A stretch of DNA of 64,000 bases from Ficedula albicollis (lineage: Eukaryota; Chordata; Aves; Passeriformes; Muscicapidae): the NCBI RefSeq assembly GCF_000247815.1, contig NC_021673.1, forward strand, positions 52,641,457 to 52,705,456, read 5' to 3'. The notes beneath the pieces were generated by a model. It was not told the origin of the DNA. It made no database searches and worked only from the letters and a program-made list of their open reading frames with translations. How positions within the stretch are numbered: the stretch's first letter is position 1; each line of letters begins with the position of its first letter. Shown one piece after another: positions 25,651 through 36,435 of this stretch. The position numbers and the translations under genes were made by a program.

Positions 25651-27332
25651 GTAAGTAATCCTACCCTTCTTTCGGTGTAAGACATTTGAAGTGCTTTTGG
25701 AAATTAAAGGGTTAACAGGTCGCCTTTACCTTTGCAATTATTTATACTTTGTTTTACAGTAGTATCTTGCGGTTCTACTCCACATTAGATCCCACTGAGG
25801 GAAGAAATACATGATAAGAAATACAATAAAAGTTATTTCTTTATCCCAGAGCTCTAGCAACCTGAATGCAAAAGTAATTCAATTAGTAAGTTTTACAAAT
25901 GGTTGGGTATGGAAGTGAGGACAGAGTAGGTAACACCACCATTATGACACTGTAAATATATATATATACTGTCACTGGAAGTGGATATTACAGCTAAATG
26001 TGACTGATAGAGAGTCAGATATATCTCATGTAACAAATATGTACAAGGACTGTATCTTTGAGCTGTATCAAAAAATGTTTGAGCATCTTTATGCCATGAA
26101 TTGTAAATACACAAATATAGGTGCCCTAAACAATCTTCTGCCTTGACTGTTGAAATGCAGGGCAGCATGTACAGTGTGATCATGTTTCCCTTCTGCACGC
26201 AGAAGCTCCTGATGAAAATTCATTTCTGTATGACCACACCTGTCTCTGAGGGCAGGGTAGTGTTGCACAGTTCACAGGTGTGAGGATGAGGCTCTACGAC
26301 TCACCTTCCATCTATAACTTCTGAAAGAGGTGTTCCTCCTCTGTATTTTTGTAGATGTTGCTTTCTTACAAGGTCTTTTCGGATTCAAAATAACAAGGAG
26401 AAGCGTTAATGATTTTTTAATTACTGTTCTACTCATGCTCATACTCAGATATACTATGATTTGAGCCATGAAGTTATCATAGGTCTAGGGGTTTTCCAGA
26501 AAAGTTTTCTAAATTAAAACTCTTGGTATTTCAAGTTAGATCTGGTTCCAAGCATGTGCATTTAATTTTTAAGATCCTTAAGTAATCAATTACCCCACTT
26601 TTTCTGTCTTCAAGTTCTATGTTCTGAACTTTCTTTTAACTGCAGTGACAGTGTATTTATATAAAGTTTTTCCTTTTTCAAATCCTCACTAATAATGTAA
26701 CCTTCAGCACAAAAGGCTTTGAGTGCTGGAGTTTTTCCTCTCCCTGAGAAGAAAAATAAACCCTCTGTTTCTATATGCACGAGGTAACACATGTTGGAAC
26801 ATGTGATAATATAATATGAAGATATTCCTTCAGGTTATTTTGCCTGATGCTGTTTGACACCATCCTGTAAGTGATATTTTCTTTGTTCATATTGTTCTCA
26901 GTATTCACTGGCAAAAAAGAAGAGTATTTTTCAAGCTTGACAGAAAGGGACCTTAGGTCTGCACTCCTTTTACTCTTTTTCAGGACAATGTCATTTGATA
27001 TTTCCTCCAGACAGACTGCTAAAAAGCACCAGACTCAGCCTAGTGATAGAAAAATTCTACTTATTTCTCATTCTTTTCAAAATGATGCAGAGATAATTGC
27101 AGTTCTTTACTTTGTGTCAGCCTGTTGCATTACTAGATTTCAGACACAATCCTTGTTTTCCTTCCGTTATCGATATAATCACATATGGTCAGGAGCAATC
27201 TGTCCATATATTGAAGCTTCAGGAGCATAGGCATATCTCATTGTGAATGGGAACTGAGGAGATGTAGCTGGTGGCTATTCAGATGAGTATCAGTGGGAGA
27301 AAAGAGGCCTAAGGATGCACAGCTCCCATCTG
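25651..27332. other. Unique non-coding sequence
   Basis: Holds a short (AT) run near 25958-25970 and a 119-codon frame at 26871-27230 (+) without any domain or supporting context. No transposon was recognised until the CR1 3' end at 27333. Confidence 0.45.
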
Positions 27333-27399
27333 AATCACAGAATCACAGAATGACCAGCTTGGAAGAGACCTTCAAGATCATCAGGTCCAACCCATGCCC

Positions 27400-27907
27400 C
27401 AACATCTCCACCAGACCGTGGCACCAAGTGCCACATCCAGTCTTTATTTAAACACATCCAGGGTTGGTGACTCCACCACCTCCCTGGTGAGACCATTCCA
27501 GTACTTTATTATTTTTTCCAATAATTTTTTTTTCCTAATCTCCAACATCTCCCACCAGCCCATCTCTATTAGCAAACAACAGATCTAACATAGTCCCTTC
27601 CCTGGTGGGCTCACTTACCAGCTGTGACAAAAAGTTATCCTCCACACAATCTACAACATCTCCACCAGACCGTGGCACCAAGTGCCACATCCAGTCTTTA
27701 TTTAAACACATCCAGGGTTGGCGACTCCACCACCTCCCTGGTGAGACCATTCCAGTACTTTATTATTTTTTCCAATAATTTTTTTTTCCTAATCTCCAAC
27801 ATCTCCCACCAGCCCATCTCTATTAGCAAACAACAGATCTAACATAGTCCCTTCCCTGGTGGGCTCACTTACCAGCTGTGACAAAAAGTTATCCTCCACA
27901 CAATCTA
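27400..27907 (-). repeat. 254-bp tandem duplication within CR1
   Basis: The unit spans the CR1 3' UTR/endonuclease junction. It occurs at 27400-27653 and 27654-27907, from CAACATCTCCACCAGACCG to CCACACAATCTA. I see one substitution (GGTTGGTGAC/GGTTGGCGAC). Because each copy contains the same deletion junction, the deletion came before this duplication. Confidence 0.95.
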
Positions 27908-28178
27908 AAAACTTTCTAACTGCCTTTTTTTCTGCTGCCATAAGTTCCCAGCAGATGTCTGGTAGGTTGAAGTCACCTACAAAAACAAGGGCTGATGATC
28001 CTGAAACATTCTCCAGCTGCTTAAAGACTAAGTTTTCCACTTCTTCCTGGTTGGGTGGAGGATAACAAACTCCTAGTAGAATGTCAGCCTTGTTAGCCTT
28101 ACCCTTAATTCTTACCCATAGGCATTCTACTCCAAGACTAAGTTTTCCACTTCTTCCTGGTTGGGTGGAGGATAACAA
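27789..28178 (-). pseudogene. CR1 ORF2 endonuclease-domain fragment (copy 1)
   Basis: The minus-strand frame encodes part of the apurinic-type endonuclease of CR1 ORF2. About residue 20 onward it reads LGVECLWVRIKGK, then ADILLGVCYPPPNQEE, FVGDFNLPDICWE, LDCVEDNFLSQLV and EPTREGTMLDLLFANRDGLV. GDFNLPDICW is a hallmark of the avian CR1 endonuclease (the conserved GDFN with the metal-site Asp and Asn). The frame has no N-terminal endonuclease part, lacks the downstream SDH motif and has no reverse transcriptase, because it runs into 3' UTR. The first dozen or so residues come from the rearranged duplicate. It is a dead fragment. Confidence 0.88.
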
Positions 28179-28189
28179 ACTCCTAGTAG
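28025..28189 (-). repeat. 110-bp-period partial duplication in CR1
   Basis: AGACTAAGTTTTCCACTTCT and the following bases up to CTCCTAGTAG occur at 28025-28079 and 28135-28189, and a third time from 28441. The first two are 110 bp apart; the third follows from the 416-bp block. Confidence 0.9.
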
Positions 28190-28204
28190 GGAATTTTTTT
28201 TTTC

Positions 28205-28456
28205 CTAATATCCAACATCTCCCACCAGCCCATCTCTATTTGCAAACAACAGATCTAACATAGTCCCTTCCCTGGTGGGCTCACTTACCAGCTGTGACAA
28301 AAAGTTATCCTCCACACAATCTAAAAACTTTCTAACTGCCTTTTTTTCTGCTGCCATAAGTTCCCAGCAGATGTCTGGTAGGTTGAAGTCACCTACAAAA
28401 ACAAGGGCTGATGATCCTGAAACATTCTCCAGCTGCTTAAAGACTAAGTTTTCCAC
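28205..28456 (-). pseudogene. CR1 ORF2 endonuclease-domain fragment (copy 2)
   Basis: The duplicate of the neighbouring fragment reads NLVFKQLENVSGSSALVFVGD, FNLPDICWE and EPTREGTMLDLLFANRDGLV in the same frame, then meets the same 3' UTR junction. The homologous sequence continues upstream of the first methionine to 28550. It is non-functional for the same reasons as copy 1. Confidence 0.85.
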
Positions 28457-29200
28457 TTCTTCCTGGTTGGGTGGAGGATAACAAACTCCTAGTAGAATGT
28501 CAGCCTTGTTAGCCTTACCCTTAATTCTTACCCATAGGCATTCTACTCCATCATCATTAGTTTGGATACTTCCTCCGCTTCAAAGTATAGACAAGGCTGG
28601 AATCCCTAGCTGCAGGGTTTCACTCTATCTTATTCTGAAGAAATTCATACTGCCTGCATTCCTTTAAGTGCATTTCTTTAAACCTGAGTTACTGAAATAT
28701 GGAGAAAACAAAGTATATGAAGATCCACTTTAAAATGTGGTTCTATAAGGACCTACAGGAACAAAGAGAGCACATTTCTATTGCTGTCAGTCACAAATTT
28801 CCACTCCACACTCTGTAGGTACATGCAGTGACTGGTGAAGGCAAGGGTGGCTTGCCAGGGAGCAGCATGAGCAGCCTGCTCTGCCAGGCAAGTGGGTAGC
28901 TGAGGGTCACACCAAGGGAGGCAGATGCAGCTCCTCACTTACAGGGGCCACTGTCAGTGAGGATTTTTCACAGCTCTTTTACACAGCTTTGCTGTTTTCA
29001 TGTCTGACTGGTGTAAGGTCATGGAGCTGTGTCATACCCGGGAAGGGAAAAGAAGCAGTACAGGGAGAGATGCTGCAGGATCATAGAGGCTTATAAAAGA
29101 TGGATGATACAGTCAGGACCTTGTAATGGCGTTTATAACATGTCCATTTTTTTTAAGCAGGTGATTTTTAGGCAGTCTGACTAATGAGAGATGAAATACA

Positions 29201-29239
29201 TCTGCATAACCATGAAAGCTAATTTCATGGTTATGCAGA
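29201..29239. repeat. 17-bp perfect inverted repeat with 5-base loop (copy 1)
   Basis: TCTGCATAACCATGAAA at 29201-29217, loop GCTAA, then its exact reverse complement at 29223-29239. A 17-bp perfect stem with a 5-base loop is unlikely by chance in 64 kb. It could be a small cruciform, the core of an old foldback element or a structured RNA. No T-run or known RNA family is apparent. Confidence 0.95.
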
Positions 29240-31141
29240 CATAAGCTGGAAAATGCTGTATGAAACTGTATACAATCCCTGTGTTTGAAGAGTCTCTTGA
29301 CTTGAGCACATTCTCCATGTTCACATGTACATCAAGCATTTCACATCAAAATCCCTCTTATAGCTCCTCCAGAACCTATAGCATGGAAATTTGGCAGAAG
29401 CTTTTTTAAAACGCCAATGAACAATACAGTGGATTGCTTCTATCTATGTGCTTTTGGCACTTCCACAAAACTCTAACATATCAGTGGGCATAAACTGCAC
29501 TGTTCACAAGCCCTGCTGCCTCTTTTGCCCAAAAGACTTTGTTCACTTCTGGAACAAGAGAGTTCACTCCTCGTTACAGACTCTCCCATCTCACCAGGAT
29601 TGGTCAGCCTGGCCAGCCTGCAGTTTTCAGGGTTCCCTCTAGAAACTTTGTGGCTACAGGAGTGCTGCTGGCAGTCAGCCAGGCCTCCATCACAGATGGC
29701 CTTTGAAGCATTTCACATGCTTTGGTCAGCAGTTCTGTAATTTCACATATGAGTTCCCTAAGAGCTCCCAGGCGAATGCCATCAGTCTGGGTGACTTATG
29801 AACACAGCTTCTCTGCTAGGTCTGATGCTTCCTGTGTATTTACTTCAAAGTCATCTAGCTCATCTGACTTATTTACTACAAAGTAAGTGTTGACATATTT
29901 ATGTCATGATTTACATTGGAATCACCAAACCTAGAAGTTTTCTTCAGGCTCCACTGTAGAACCTCTCACTGTCATCCTATGAAAAGATACTGGCATTTTA
30001 AGTCTAAAAATATAAATGAGCCATAGCGTGGATAAACCTTTAACCTGGTATCTTCGAAGGAATTTAGGATGGGGTTTCCATGCCAGCTGGACTCTAGGGG
30101 GCTCTGAAAGCTAAAGAAGTTCTAAACTACTATAATTCTATTGATAGCAGAAGATATCCCATGGCACAGATGAGATAAGAATCTGGCCATTGTGTGTAAT
30201 TCAAAATTATCTTGTCTGGTGAAGATAGAAAGAGTTAGCAACAGTGAGATCCCCAGGTTTTTGCTATCTAAAATGATGGCCAAATATGTCTATAAGGTTG
30301 TAAACGATCTCAAAGGAAAAAGTCTCCTGTAGGAAAATGAAAAACATTGATTATTACACGGCAACAAAGCCATGAGACAGATGCTCTGCTAATCTAAATC
30401 AGAGTGACTGCTATAAAGACTGCAACAGAGACTAAGCAGAATTTGATATGTAGTGCTGTACCTGTAATTTGGACTTTCTATAGTCAGTACATCATCATTA
30501 GTTTGGATACTTCCTCCGCTTCAAAGTATAGACAAGGCTGGAATCCCTAGCTGCAGGGTTTCACTCTATCTTATTCTGAAGAAATTCATACTGCCTGCAT
30601 TCCTTTAAGTGCATTTCTTTAAACCTGAGTTACTGAAATATGGAGAAAACAAAGTATATGAAGATCCACTTTAAAATGTGGTTCTATAAGGACCTACAGG
30701 AACAAAGAGAGCACATTTCTATTGCTGTCAGTCACAAATTTCCACTCCACACTCTGTAGGTACATGCAGTGACTGGTGAAGGCAAGGGTGGCTTGCCAGG
30801 GAGCAGCATGAGCAGCCTGCTCTGCCAGGCAAGTGGGTAGCTGAGGGTCACACCAAGGGAGGCAGATGCAGCTCCTCACTTACAGGGGCCACTGTCAGTG
30901 AGGATTTTTCACAGCTCTTTTACACAGCTTTGCTGTTTTCATGTCTGACTGGTGTAAGGTCATGGAGCTGTGTCATACCCAGGAAGGGAAAAGAAGCAGT
31001 ACAGGGAGAGATGCTGCAGGATCATAGAGGCTTATAAAAGATGGATGATACAGTCAGGACCTTGTAATGGCGTTTATAACATGTCCATTTTTTTTAAGCA
31101 GGTGATTTTTAGGCAGTCTGACTAATGAGAGATGAAATACA

Positions 31142-31180
31142 TCTGCATAACCATGAAAGCTAATTTCATGGTTATGCAGA
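31142..31180. repeat. 17-bp perfect inverted repeat with 5-base loop (copy 2)
   Basis: The same hairpin as at 29201-29239, carried 1941 bp downstream by the tandem duplication and unchanged. Confidence 0.95.
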
Positions 31181-32430
31181 CATAAGCTGGAAAATGCTGT
31201 ATGAAACTGTATACAATCCCTGTGTTTGAAGAGTCTCTTGACTTGAGCACATTCTCCATGTTCACATGTACATCAAGCATTTCACATCAAAATCCCTCTT
31301 ATAGCTCCTCCAGAACCTATAGCATGGAAATTTGGCAGAAGCTTTTTTAAAACGCCAATGAACAATACAGTGGATTGCTTCTATCTATGTGCTTTTGGCA
31401 CTTCCACAAAACTCTAACATATCAGTGGGCATAAACTGCACTGTTCACAAGCCCTGCTGCCTCTTTTGCCCAAAAGACTTTGTTCACTTCTGGAACAAGA
31501 GAGTTCACTCCTCGTTACAGACTCTCCCATCTCACCAGGATTGGTCAGCCTGGCCAGCCTGCAGTTTTCAGGGTTCCCTCTAGAAACTTTGTGGCTACAG
31601 GAGTGCTGCTGGCAGTCAGCCAGGCCTCCATCACAGATGGCCTTTGAAGCATTTCACATGCTTTGGTCAGCAGTTCTGTAATTTCACATATGAGTTCCCT
31701 AAGAGCTCCCAGGCGAATGCCATCAGTCTGGGTGACTTATGAACACAGCTTCTCTGCTAGGTCTGATGCTTCCTGTGTATTTACTTCAAAGTCATCTAGC
31801 TCATCTGACTTATTTACTACAAAGTAAGTGTTGACATATTTATGTCATGATTTACATTGGAATCACCAAACCTAGAAGTTTTCTTCAGGCTCCACTGTAG
31901 AACCTCTCACTGTCATCCTATGAAAAGATACTGGCATTTTAAGTCTAAAAATATAAATGAGCCATAGCGTGGATAAACCTTTAACCTGGTATCTTCGAAG
32001 GAATTTAGGATGGGGTTTCCATGCCAGCTGGACTCTAGGGGGCTCTGAAAGCTAAAGAAGTTCTAAACTACTATAATTCTATTGATAGCAGAAGATATCC
32101 CATGGCACAGATGAGATAAGAATCTGGCCATTGTGTGTAATTCAAAATTATCTTGTCTGGTGAAGATAGAAAGAGTTAGCAACAGTGAGATCCCCAGGTT
32201 TTTGCTATCTAAAATGATGGCCAAATATGTCTATAAGGTTGTAAACGATCTCAAAGGAAAAAGTCTCCTGTAGGAAAATGAAAAACATTGATTATTACAC
32301 GGCAACAAAGCCATGAGACAGATGCTCTGCTAATCTAAATCAGAGTGACTGCTATAAAGACTGCAACAGAGACTAAGCAGAATTTGATATGTAGTGCTGT
32401 ACCTGTAATTTGGACTTTCTATAGTCAGTA

Positions 32431-35206
32431 AATATATTTTCTGTAGAAATTTTCCGCAAGAGATTGTTTTACATTCTATTTTCTCCAAAGATTAACAAAA
32501 CAGTGATTTCCACCACTGTCAGATCTTCATTCAAGTGCAAGAATTGAAACTTAGAAATGAGATTCAACATCCATTTTGATACAGATATGAGAATATACAC
32601 TTGTCTTCCTCACATAATCCATTCATCTATTATGTAAAAATCTTCCAGAAAAGATTTGTTCTCACAAGGCTATGAAAGTTCAGTGAAAGAATAGATCTGA
32701 CATTCTGCAGTTAATTATTTCACAAACGTCTTCTTGTTTGGTTACTTCAGTTATTGTTTTGAAATTAAAAAAAAAAAAAGAAAGAAAGAAAGAAATAAAG
32801 AGAAAAAATAAAAGAAAATAAAGTTATATCACACCCAGAGCTGATCAGAGGGAATACAATTGAATTATTGATTATATGGCAGCTTGCCTCAAAACTTGAA
32901 GTTACTACCATTATAAATAAGGGCAAAATGTCAATAGCTATTTGAAGTTCTACTGCTATGGCAGCCTTTAATTTCTTTTCAAAATAAGGAGTTTCAGAGC
33001 TAATATAGTCCTCTTCTGGTCAATGTATGGGACAGGAAGGAATAGGCTGTCTTTTTTGTGGACCTGAAGCTATTATACCCCAAAATGTATGATGACTGAC
33101 TGCAGGCGTTAAGTCCTCAGAGGTAACAAATTGATGTACATCTATCACTATCCACAGAACAGTAGAATTATACCAGTTTGGTTTAGCAAAGGGCCCGAGC
33201 ATAAAATTATGTATAATACAAAGTAGACTTGAGAACGTCATGTAATATTCAGAGTTGGTTTGTTTTATATAAACAAACTAAAGCTTTTCTTGTTCAATTT
33301 TGATGTATGAGGAAACTGGTATGTCTAGATGACCATAATGTCCAATTTATATATTTAGGAAGACAGTATAGAGGACCTGGAAAGTTTCCTTTTTGTGTCC
33401 AAAAAGTAAACGATTAAGGTTTCCTTGATGATTTTGGTGCACCCAGAATCAAGGTTCATCTCTTTTTCAATTTATAAAGCATTTACTGCCATTCTTCATA
33501 AGGAATAGAACCTTCAATTGCTAGACCTGAAAGCCTGTCAGTGTGATTTTTCCTAAAAATCATGGCTTTTCAGAGTTACTCTCCTGAAAGGAGCAAACTT
33601 TTAAGGCATGTTATTTCATAGAACTGACACAAAAGGATAGATGCTTTTCACAACCTATTTCTAAGATCTGTAACTCGAGAAAAGTTCACCTAATTCGCCT
33701 ACAATTTTGACAAAAGGGAGTGTCTGTGCAAATCTCTACATCTAAAATGTGAAGTATCTGTGACTCAGTAACAAGGAGTGTGGAAGAAGGAAGGCAAAGG
33801 CAGATGTATCATGTAATTACAAAAGGTAGCCTTCAATAACTAAAATTGCAACTGCAGAAAATGGGGCTTAAATTATATATTTCCCAAGTGTTTAGGTACA
33901 GTTACATTCTAAAAGGTTAACTTCCTATTTATACTTTCTGTCAAATTTAACAGGGGCCATTCACAGCTCACATTCTCTTCTGAAACAGCACAGGAAACCC
34001 CGTCCTGGATTCCCGATGACTTCTACCAGCAAGCACAAATACAGATTCATGTGTTGACAGCATAGGAAACTTAGCTGCCTGCAGCACAATCATGTTACTT
34101 TCCAGATGTTGAAAATAAATATTCCAGAGGGTTTAGACTAATGGATCCCAGTCTGCCAATGTACCTGATGTGTAGGCCCAGCTGTTAAAGCCACTTTATA
34201 AGCTGATGCAACAGAAGGAAGCAAAATTCTTCCTGAATGACTATTCCTGCTTAGTTTGTACTGCTCGCACTTCAGTCATTTTGCCAGACAAAAGTCCAGG
34301 CTGTAAATTGGAGAGGTTACAGCATACAGAATGTGGACAAGCTTACAACGCTAACACACTGGGTTATGACGGATTTGGATAAGTCTTGGGAGTGCTGGTT
34401 GAGGCAACCGGCCCACACACCTGTGTTACTCAGCATCCCTGCACCATACAAGTTTTTCCTGTCTTTTTGAAGTCAAACATCTGCTAGAAAATTCCATCCT
34501 TCCCTTCCTTATACGCAGAATATCAAGAACCTTGTGTCTTCTCACAATAGTGTGGGCTGATGCATGTGTTTTGGATATTCCAATAACCAACCTGAGGATG
34601 GAAATTTTACCGGTGACTAAAGTCAAACATCTTGTGATTCTGCAAACAGTTCTAAGTGGGGCCCTCTGAATTCTCATGGAGTATGGAGGGATGCACCAAC
34701 ACCTCCCTCTGAGGGACTCCTCTCAGAAGCTCACAAACTCTCAGCTTTATGCTACTCAAAGGACCATCACCAAAAGCTGACAAGGTCTGGGCTGATACCC
34801 CAAGGCTCCACTCTCACCCATCATGAATACCAAGGCAGTCCATATGAACATTTCCCTGACACTTGAGGGGAATTTTTCACAACCTTACCTTTCTGCATAC
34901 TTGTTTTTTTGTCTTTTTTTCTGCGTGCCAGTGTGTGTGAATTCATTTGAATGGCCTACAGCAAACATAGCATAAATATTGCCATGTCAAATCTATAATT
35001 GTCACCATTTTGATTGTAGTAAATTCTATTGAATCTATTTAGGAATGTTAAATTAGTTGATTGATTAAGGGTTGCTAAGTCCTTTAGACATAAATTGTCA
35101 AGTGTGAGCCTGTTTGGCAAAGGGGTCCACTGCACCATGCAGTCCAACAGAGGGGTCTCTCTTATCCCTTTTCTCCCTTACCTGTTGGAGTGTGAAAAAC
35201 AGAGGC
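32431..35206. other. Unique non-coding sequence
   Basis: No gene recognised. An A-rich tract with GAAA units at 32767-32822 may be an old poly(A)/microsatellite. An 83-codon minus-strand frame at 34426-34677 is arginine-rich and unrecognised. Confidence 0.45.
32767..32822. repeat. A-rich tract with (GAAA)n
   Basis: Thirteen A followed by four GAAA units and then AAATAAAG-like variants. Simple low-complexity DNA. Confidence 0.8.
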
Positions 35207-35227
35207 CTCTCTGAGTCCCTCAGAGAG
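35207..35227. repeat. 9-bp perfect hairpin
   Basis: CTCTCTGAG, loop TCC, CTCAGAGAG. It lies just upstream of the LTR-like block that follows and might belong to it. Confidence 0.6.
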
Positions 35228-35239
35228 AGAACAAAGTGC

Positions 35240-36087
35240 AGACTCTGAATTAAAACCTTTAAAGAAATTAAAATACATTAAGCCACACAGACATGAAATA
35301 GAGATGTAAACTTTAGTTTTAAAGTAAGTAGAAATATTATTAAGTTGCATAGATATGAAGTAGAAGTTGAAGATTTAAGTGAGTAAAAATCCACTTTAAG
35401 TGCCTTAGGAGAGTAAAAAGCCTAGAAAGTAGGTAAAGAGCAAGCTTTGGTAAGAGTTCAAAAACATAGCTCTAGACATAATGAAAACACTGTAAGAATA
35501 TTGCTTACATTCTTCAGATAGAACAAGACAGAATTGTTTGTGTGAATAGATAGGCTATATGTGCAAGTTATGCATAAACTTTCATACTATAGAACTAGAA
35601 TTCTAATAGGTTTAGAATAAGTGCTTCAGGTTCGTGTTTTTAGGTCATTGGGCAATTTGTAAATAAAACTCCATGTATTGGAGTGAGAGCTCTCTCTCTT
35701 CCTCCACCATCGTCATCATCACTACCACCACATGAAAGAAGAAGAAGAGGGAGAACAAGAAGAGAAGAACAGAAGAAGAAAGACCAGGGAGCTTCTGCCT
35801 CTGCTCAGGACTCTGTACCAGACTGCAGCCTCTGCCTCTGCTTGAGACTCTGTACCAGGCCACAGCTTCCACTTCTATTCAGGACTCTGTACCAGAGGGC
35901 TGCTGCTCCTGCCTCTGGACTTTATACCAGGAGCTGCTTCTATTCTGGACTTTATGCTAGAAAGCTTTTAGCATGGACTTTGTCGTTTGGGACTCTTTGT
36001 CTTTGAGACTCATGTGCCTCTACAAATAAACAACTCTACAGTGACCAACAACAGCTCTTGCCTTTTTGAAGATCTAAACCCATAACA
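35240..36087 (+). mobile_element. Candidate endogenous retrovirus LTR, left end not resolved
   Basis: The block has features of an LTR read on the plus strand: an AT-rich upstream part, AATAAA signals at about 35657 and 36025, a short downstream region and the end ATCTAAACCCATAACA at 36087 with the expected terminal CA. The matching TGTTATGGGTTTAGA start is not found upstream, so the left edge is truncated or diverged. No retroviral reading frames are visible. Family not identified; the call is inference from layout. Confidence 0.4.
35809..36003 (+). repeat. Decaying minisatellite, about 28-37-bp unit
   Basis: The motif GACTCTGTACCAG recurs at 35809, 35846 and 35883. Weakening forms (GACTTTATACCAG, GACTTTATGCTAG, GACTTTGTCG, GACTCTTTGTC) follow at 35918, 35948, 35976 and 35991. 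Unit length shrinks from 37 to about 15 bp. It lies within the candidate LTR. A 107-codon frame across it reflects the repeat. Confidence 0.8.
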
Positions 36088-36183
36088 ATCTCAACACTGA
36101 CCCTTTTCCATCCTTATTGTTTTCATTCTGACCCCCTGTAAATCATTCTAAATTGATTCTATTTTGATTTTCCTTTGTATGTT
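36088..36183. other. Short spacer between LTR-like blocks
   Basis: AT/pyrimidine-rich, with no recognised feature. Confidence 0.4.
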
Positions 36184-36435
36184 TGTAGTGGGTTGACCCT
36201 GGCTGGAGGCCAGGCTCTCACCAAAGCCACTCTATCTCTTCCACCTGCAATTGGACAGGAGAGAGAAAATATAATGATAGGTTAATGGATTAAGATAAGG
36301 TCTGGGAGAGACTAGTCATGAAACACTGTCACGGTGAAGACAGACTCATATTGGGGATATTAATTGAATTTATAACTACCAAAATCAGAGCAGGATAATG
36401 AGAAGTAAAACAAATCATAAAAACACTTTCCCCTC

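Larger units (their letters stand above)
27333..28550 (-). mobile_element. CR1 LINE, internally deleted and internally amplified
   Basis: On the minus strand this element runs from 28550 down to 27333. Its 3' end is the tandem AATCACAGAATCACAGAAT at 27333, the reverse complement of the CR1 terminal 8-mer repeat. It is followed by the 3' UTR block with GGAAGAGACCTTCAAGATCATC and ACATCCAGGGTTGG. At CCTAATCTCCAAC the 3' UTR joins directly to ORF2 endonuclease sequence, with the rest of ORF2 (all of reverse transcriptase) missing. Parts are repeated: a 254-bp unit twice (27400-27907), a 416-bp-period block twice, and a 110-bp-period piece. The 5' side stops at 28550, inside the endonuclease domain. 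Confidence 0.9.
27776..28550 (-). repeat. CR1 endonuclease block duplicated at 416-bp offset
   Basis: The piece 27776-28134 reappears at 28192-28550, including the junction, which reads CCTAATCTCCAAC in the first and CCTAATATCCAAC in the second. Between the two lies an extra partial copy (28135-28189) of the segment at 28025-28079. The second copy ends at 28550, exactly where the 1941-bp duplication to the right begins. Confidence 0.9.
28549..32430. repeat. 1941-bp tandem duplication, almost identical copies
   Basis: Copy one (28549-30489) and copy two (30490-32430) are head to tail with an exact 1941-bp offset throughout. The only difference that I noticed is G at 29040 against A at 30981, in CCCGGG/CCCAGG. 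All small frames repeat at the same offset. Two bases (CA) are shared at the junction. The content is unique-looking non-coding DNA including the hairpin at 29201. Such high identity means a very recent duplication, gene-conversion, or a false duplication of two haplotypes in the assembly. Confidence 0.97.

Noticed and set aside
26305..26320. Possible 16-nt minus-strand microexon (CCTCTTTCAG before it, GTGAGTCG after it)
   Set aside because: Splice-like pairs at this spacing occur by chance, the length breaks frame, and the strand conflicts with the better candidate at 25642. It also shows how readily such signals arise.
27333..28550. CRISPR-like array because of repeated segments
   Set aside because: The repeats are long direct duplications of a CR1 element without unique spacers of constant length, and the genome is avian.
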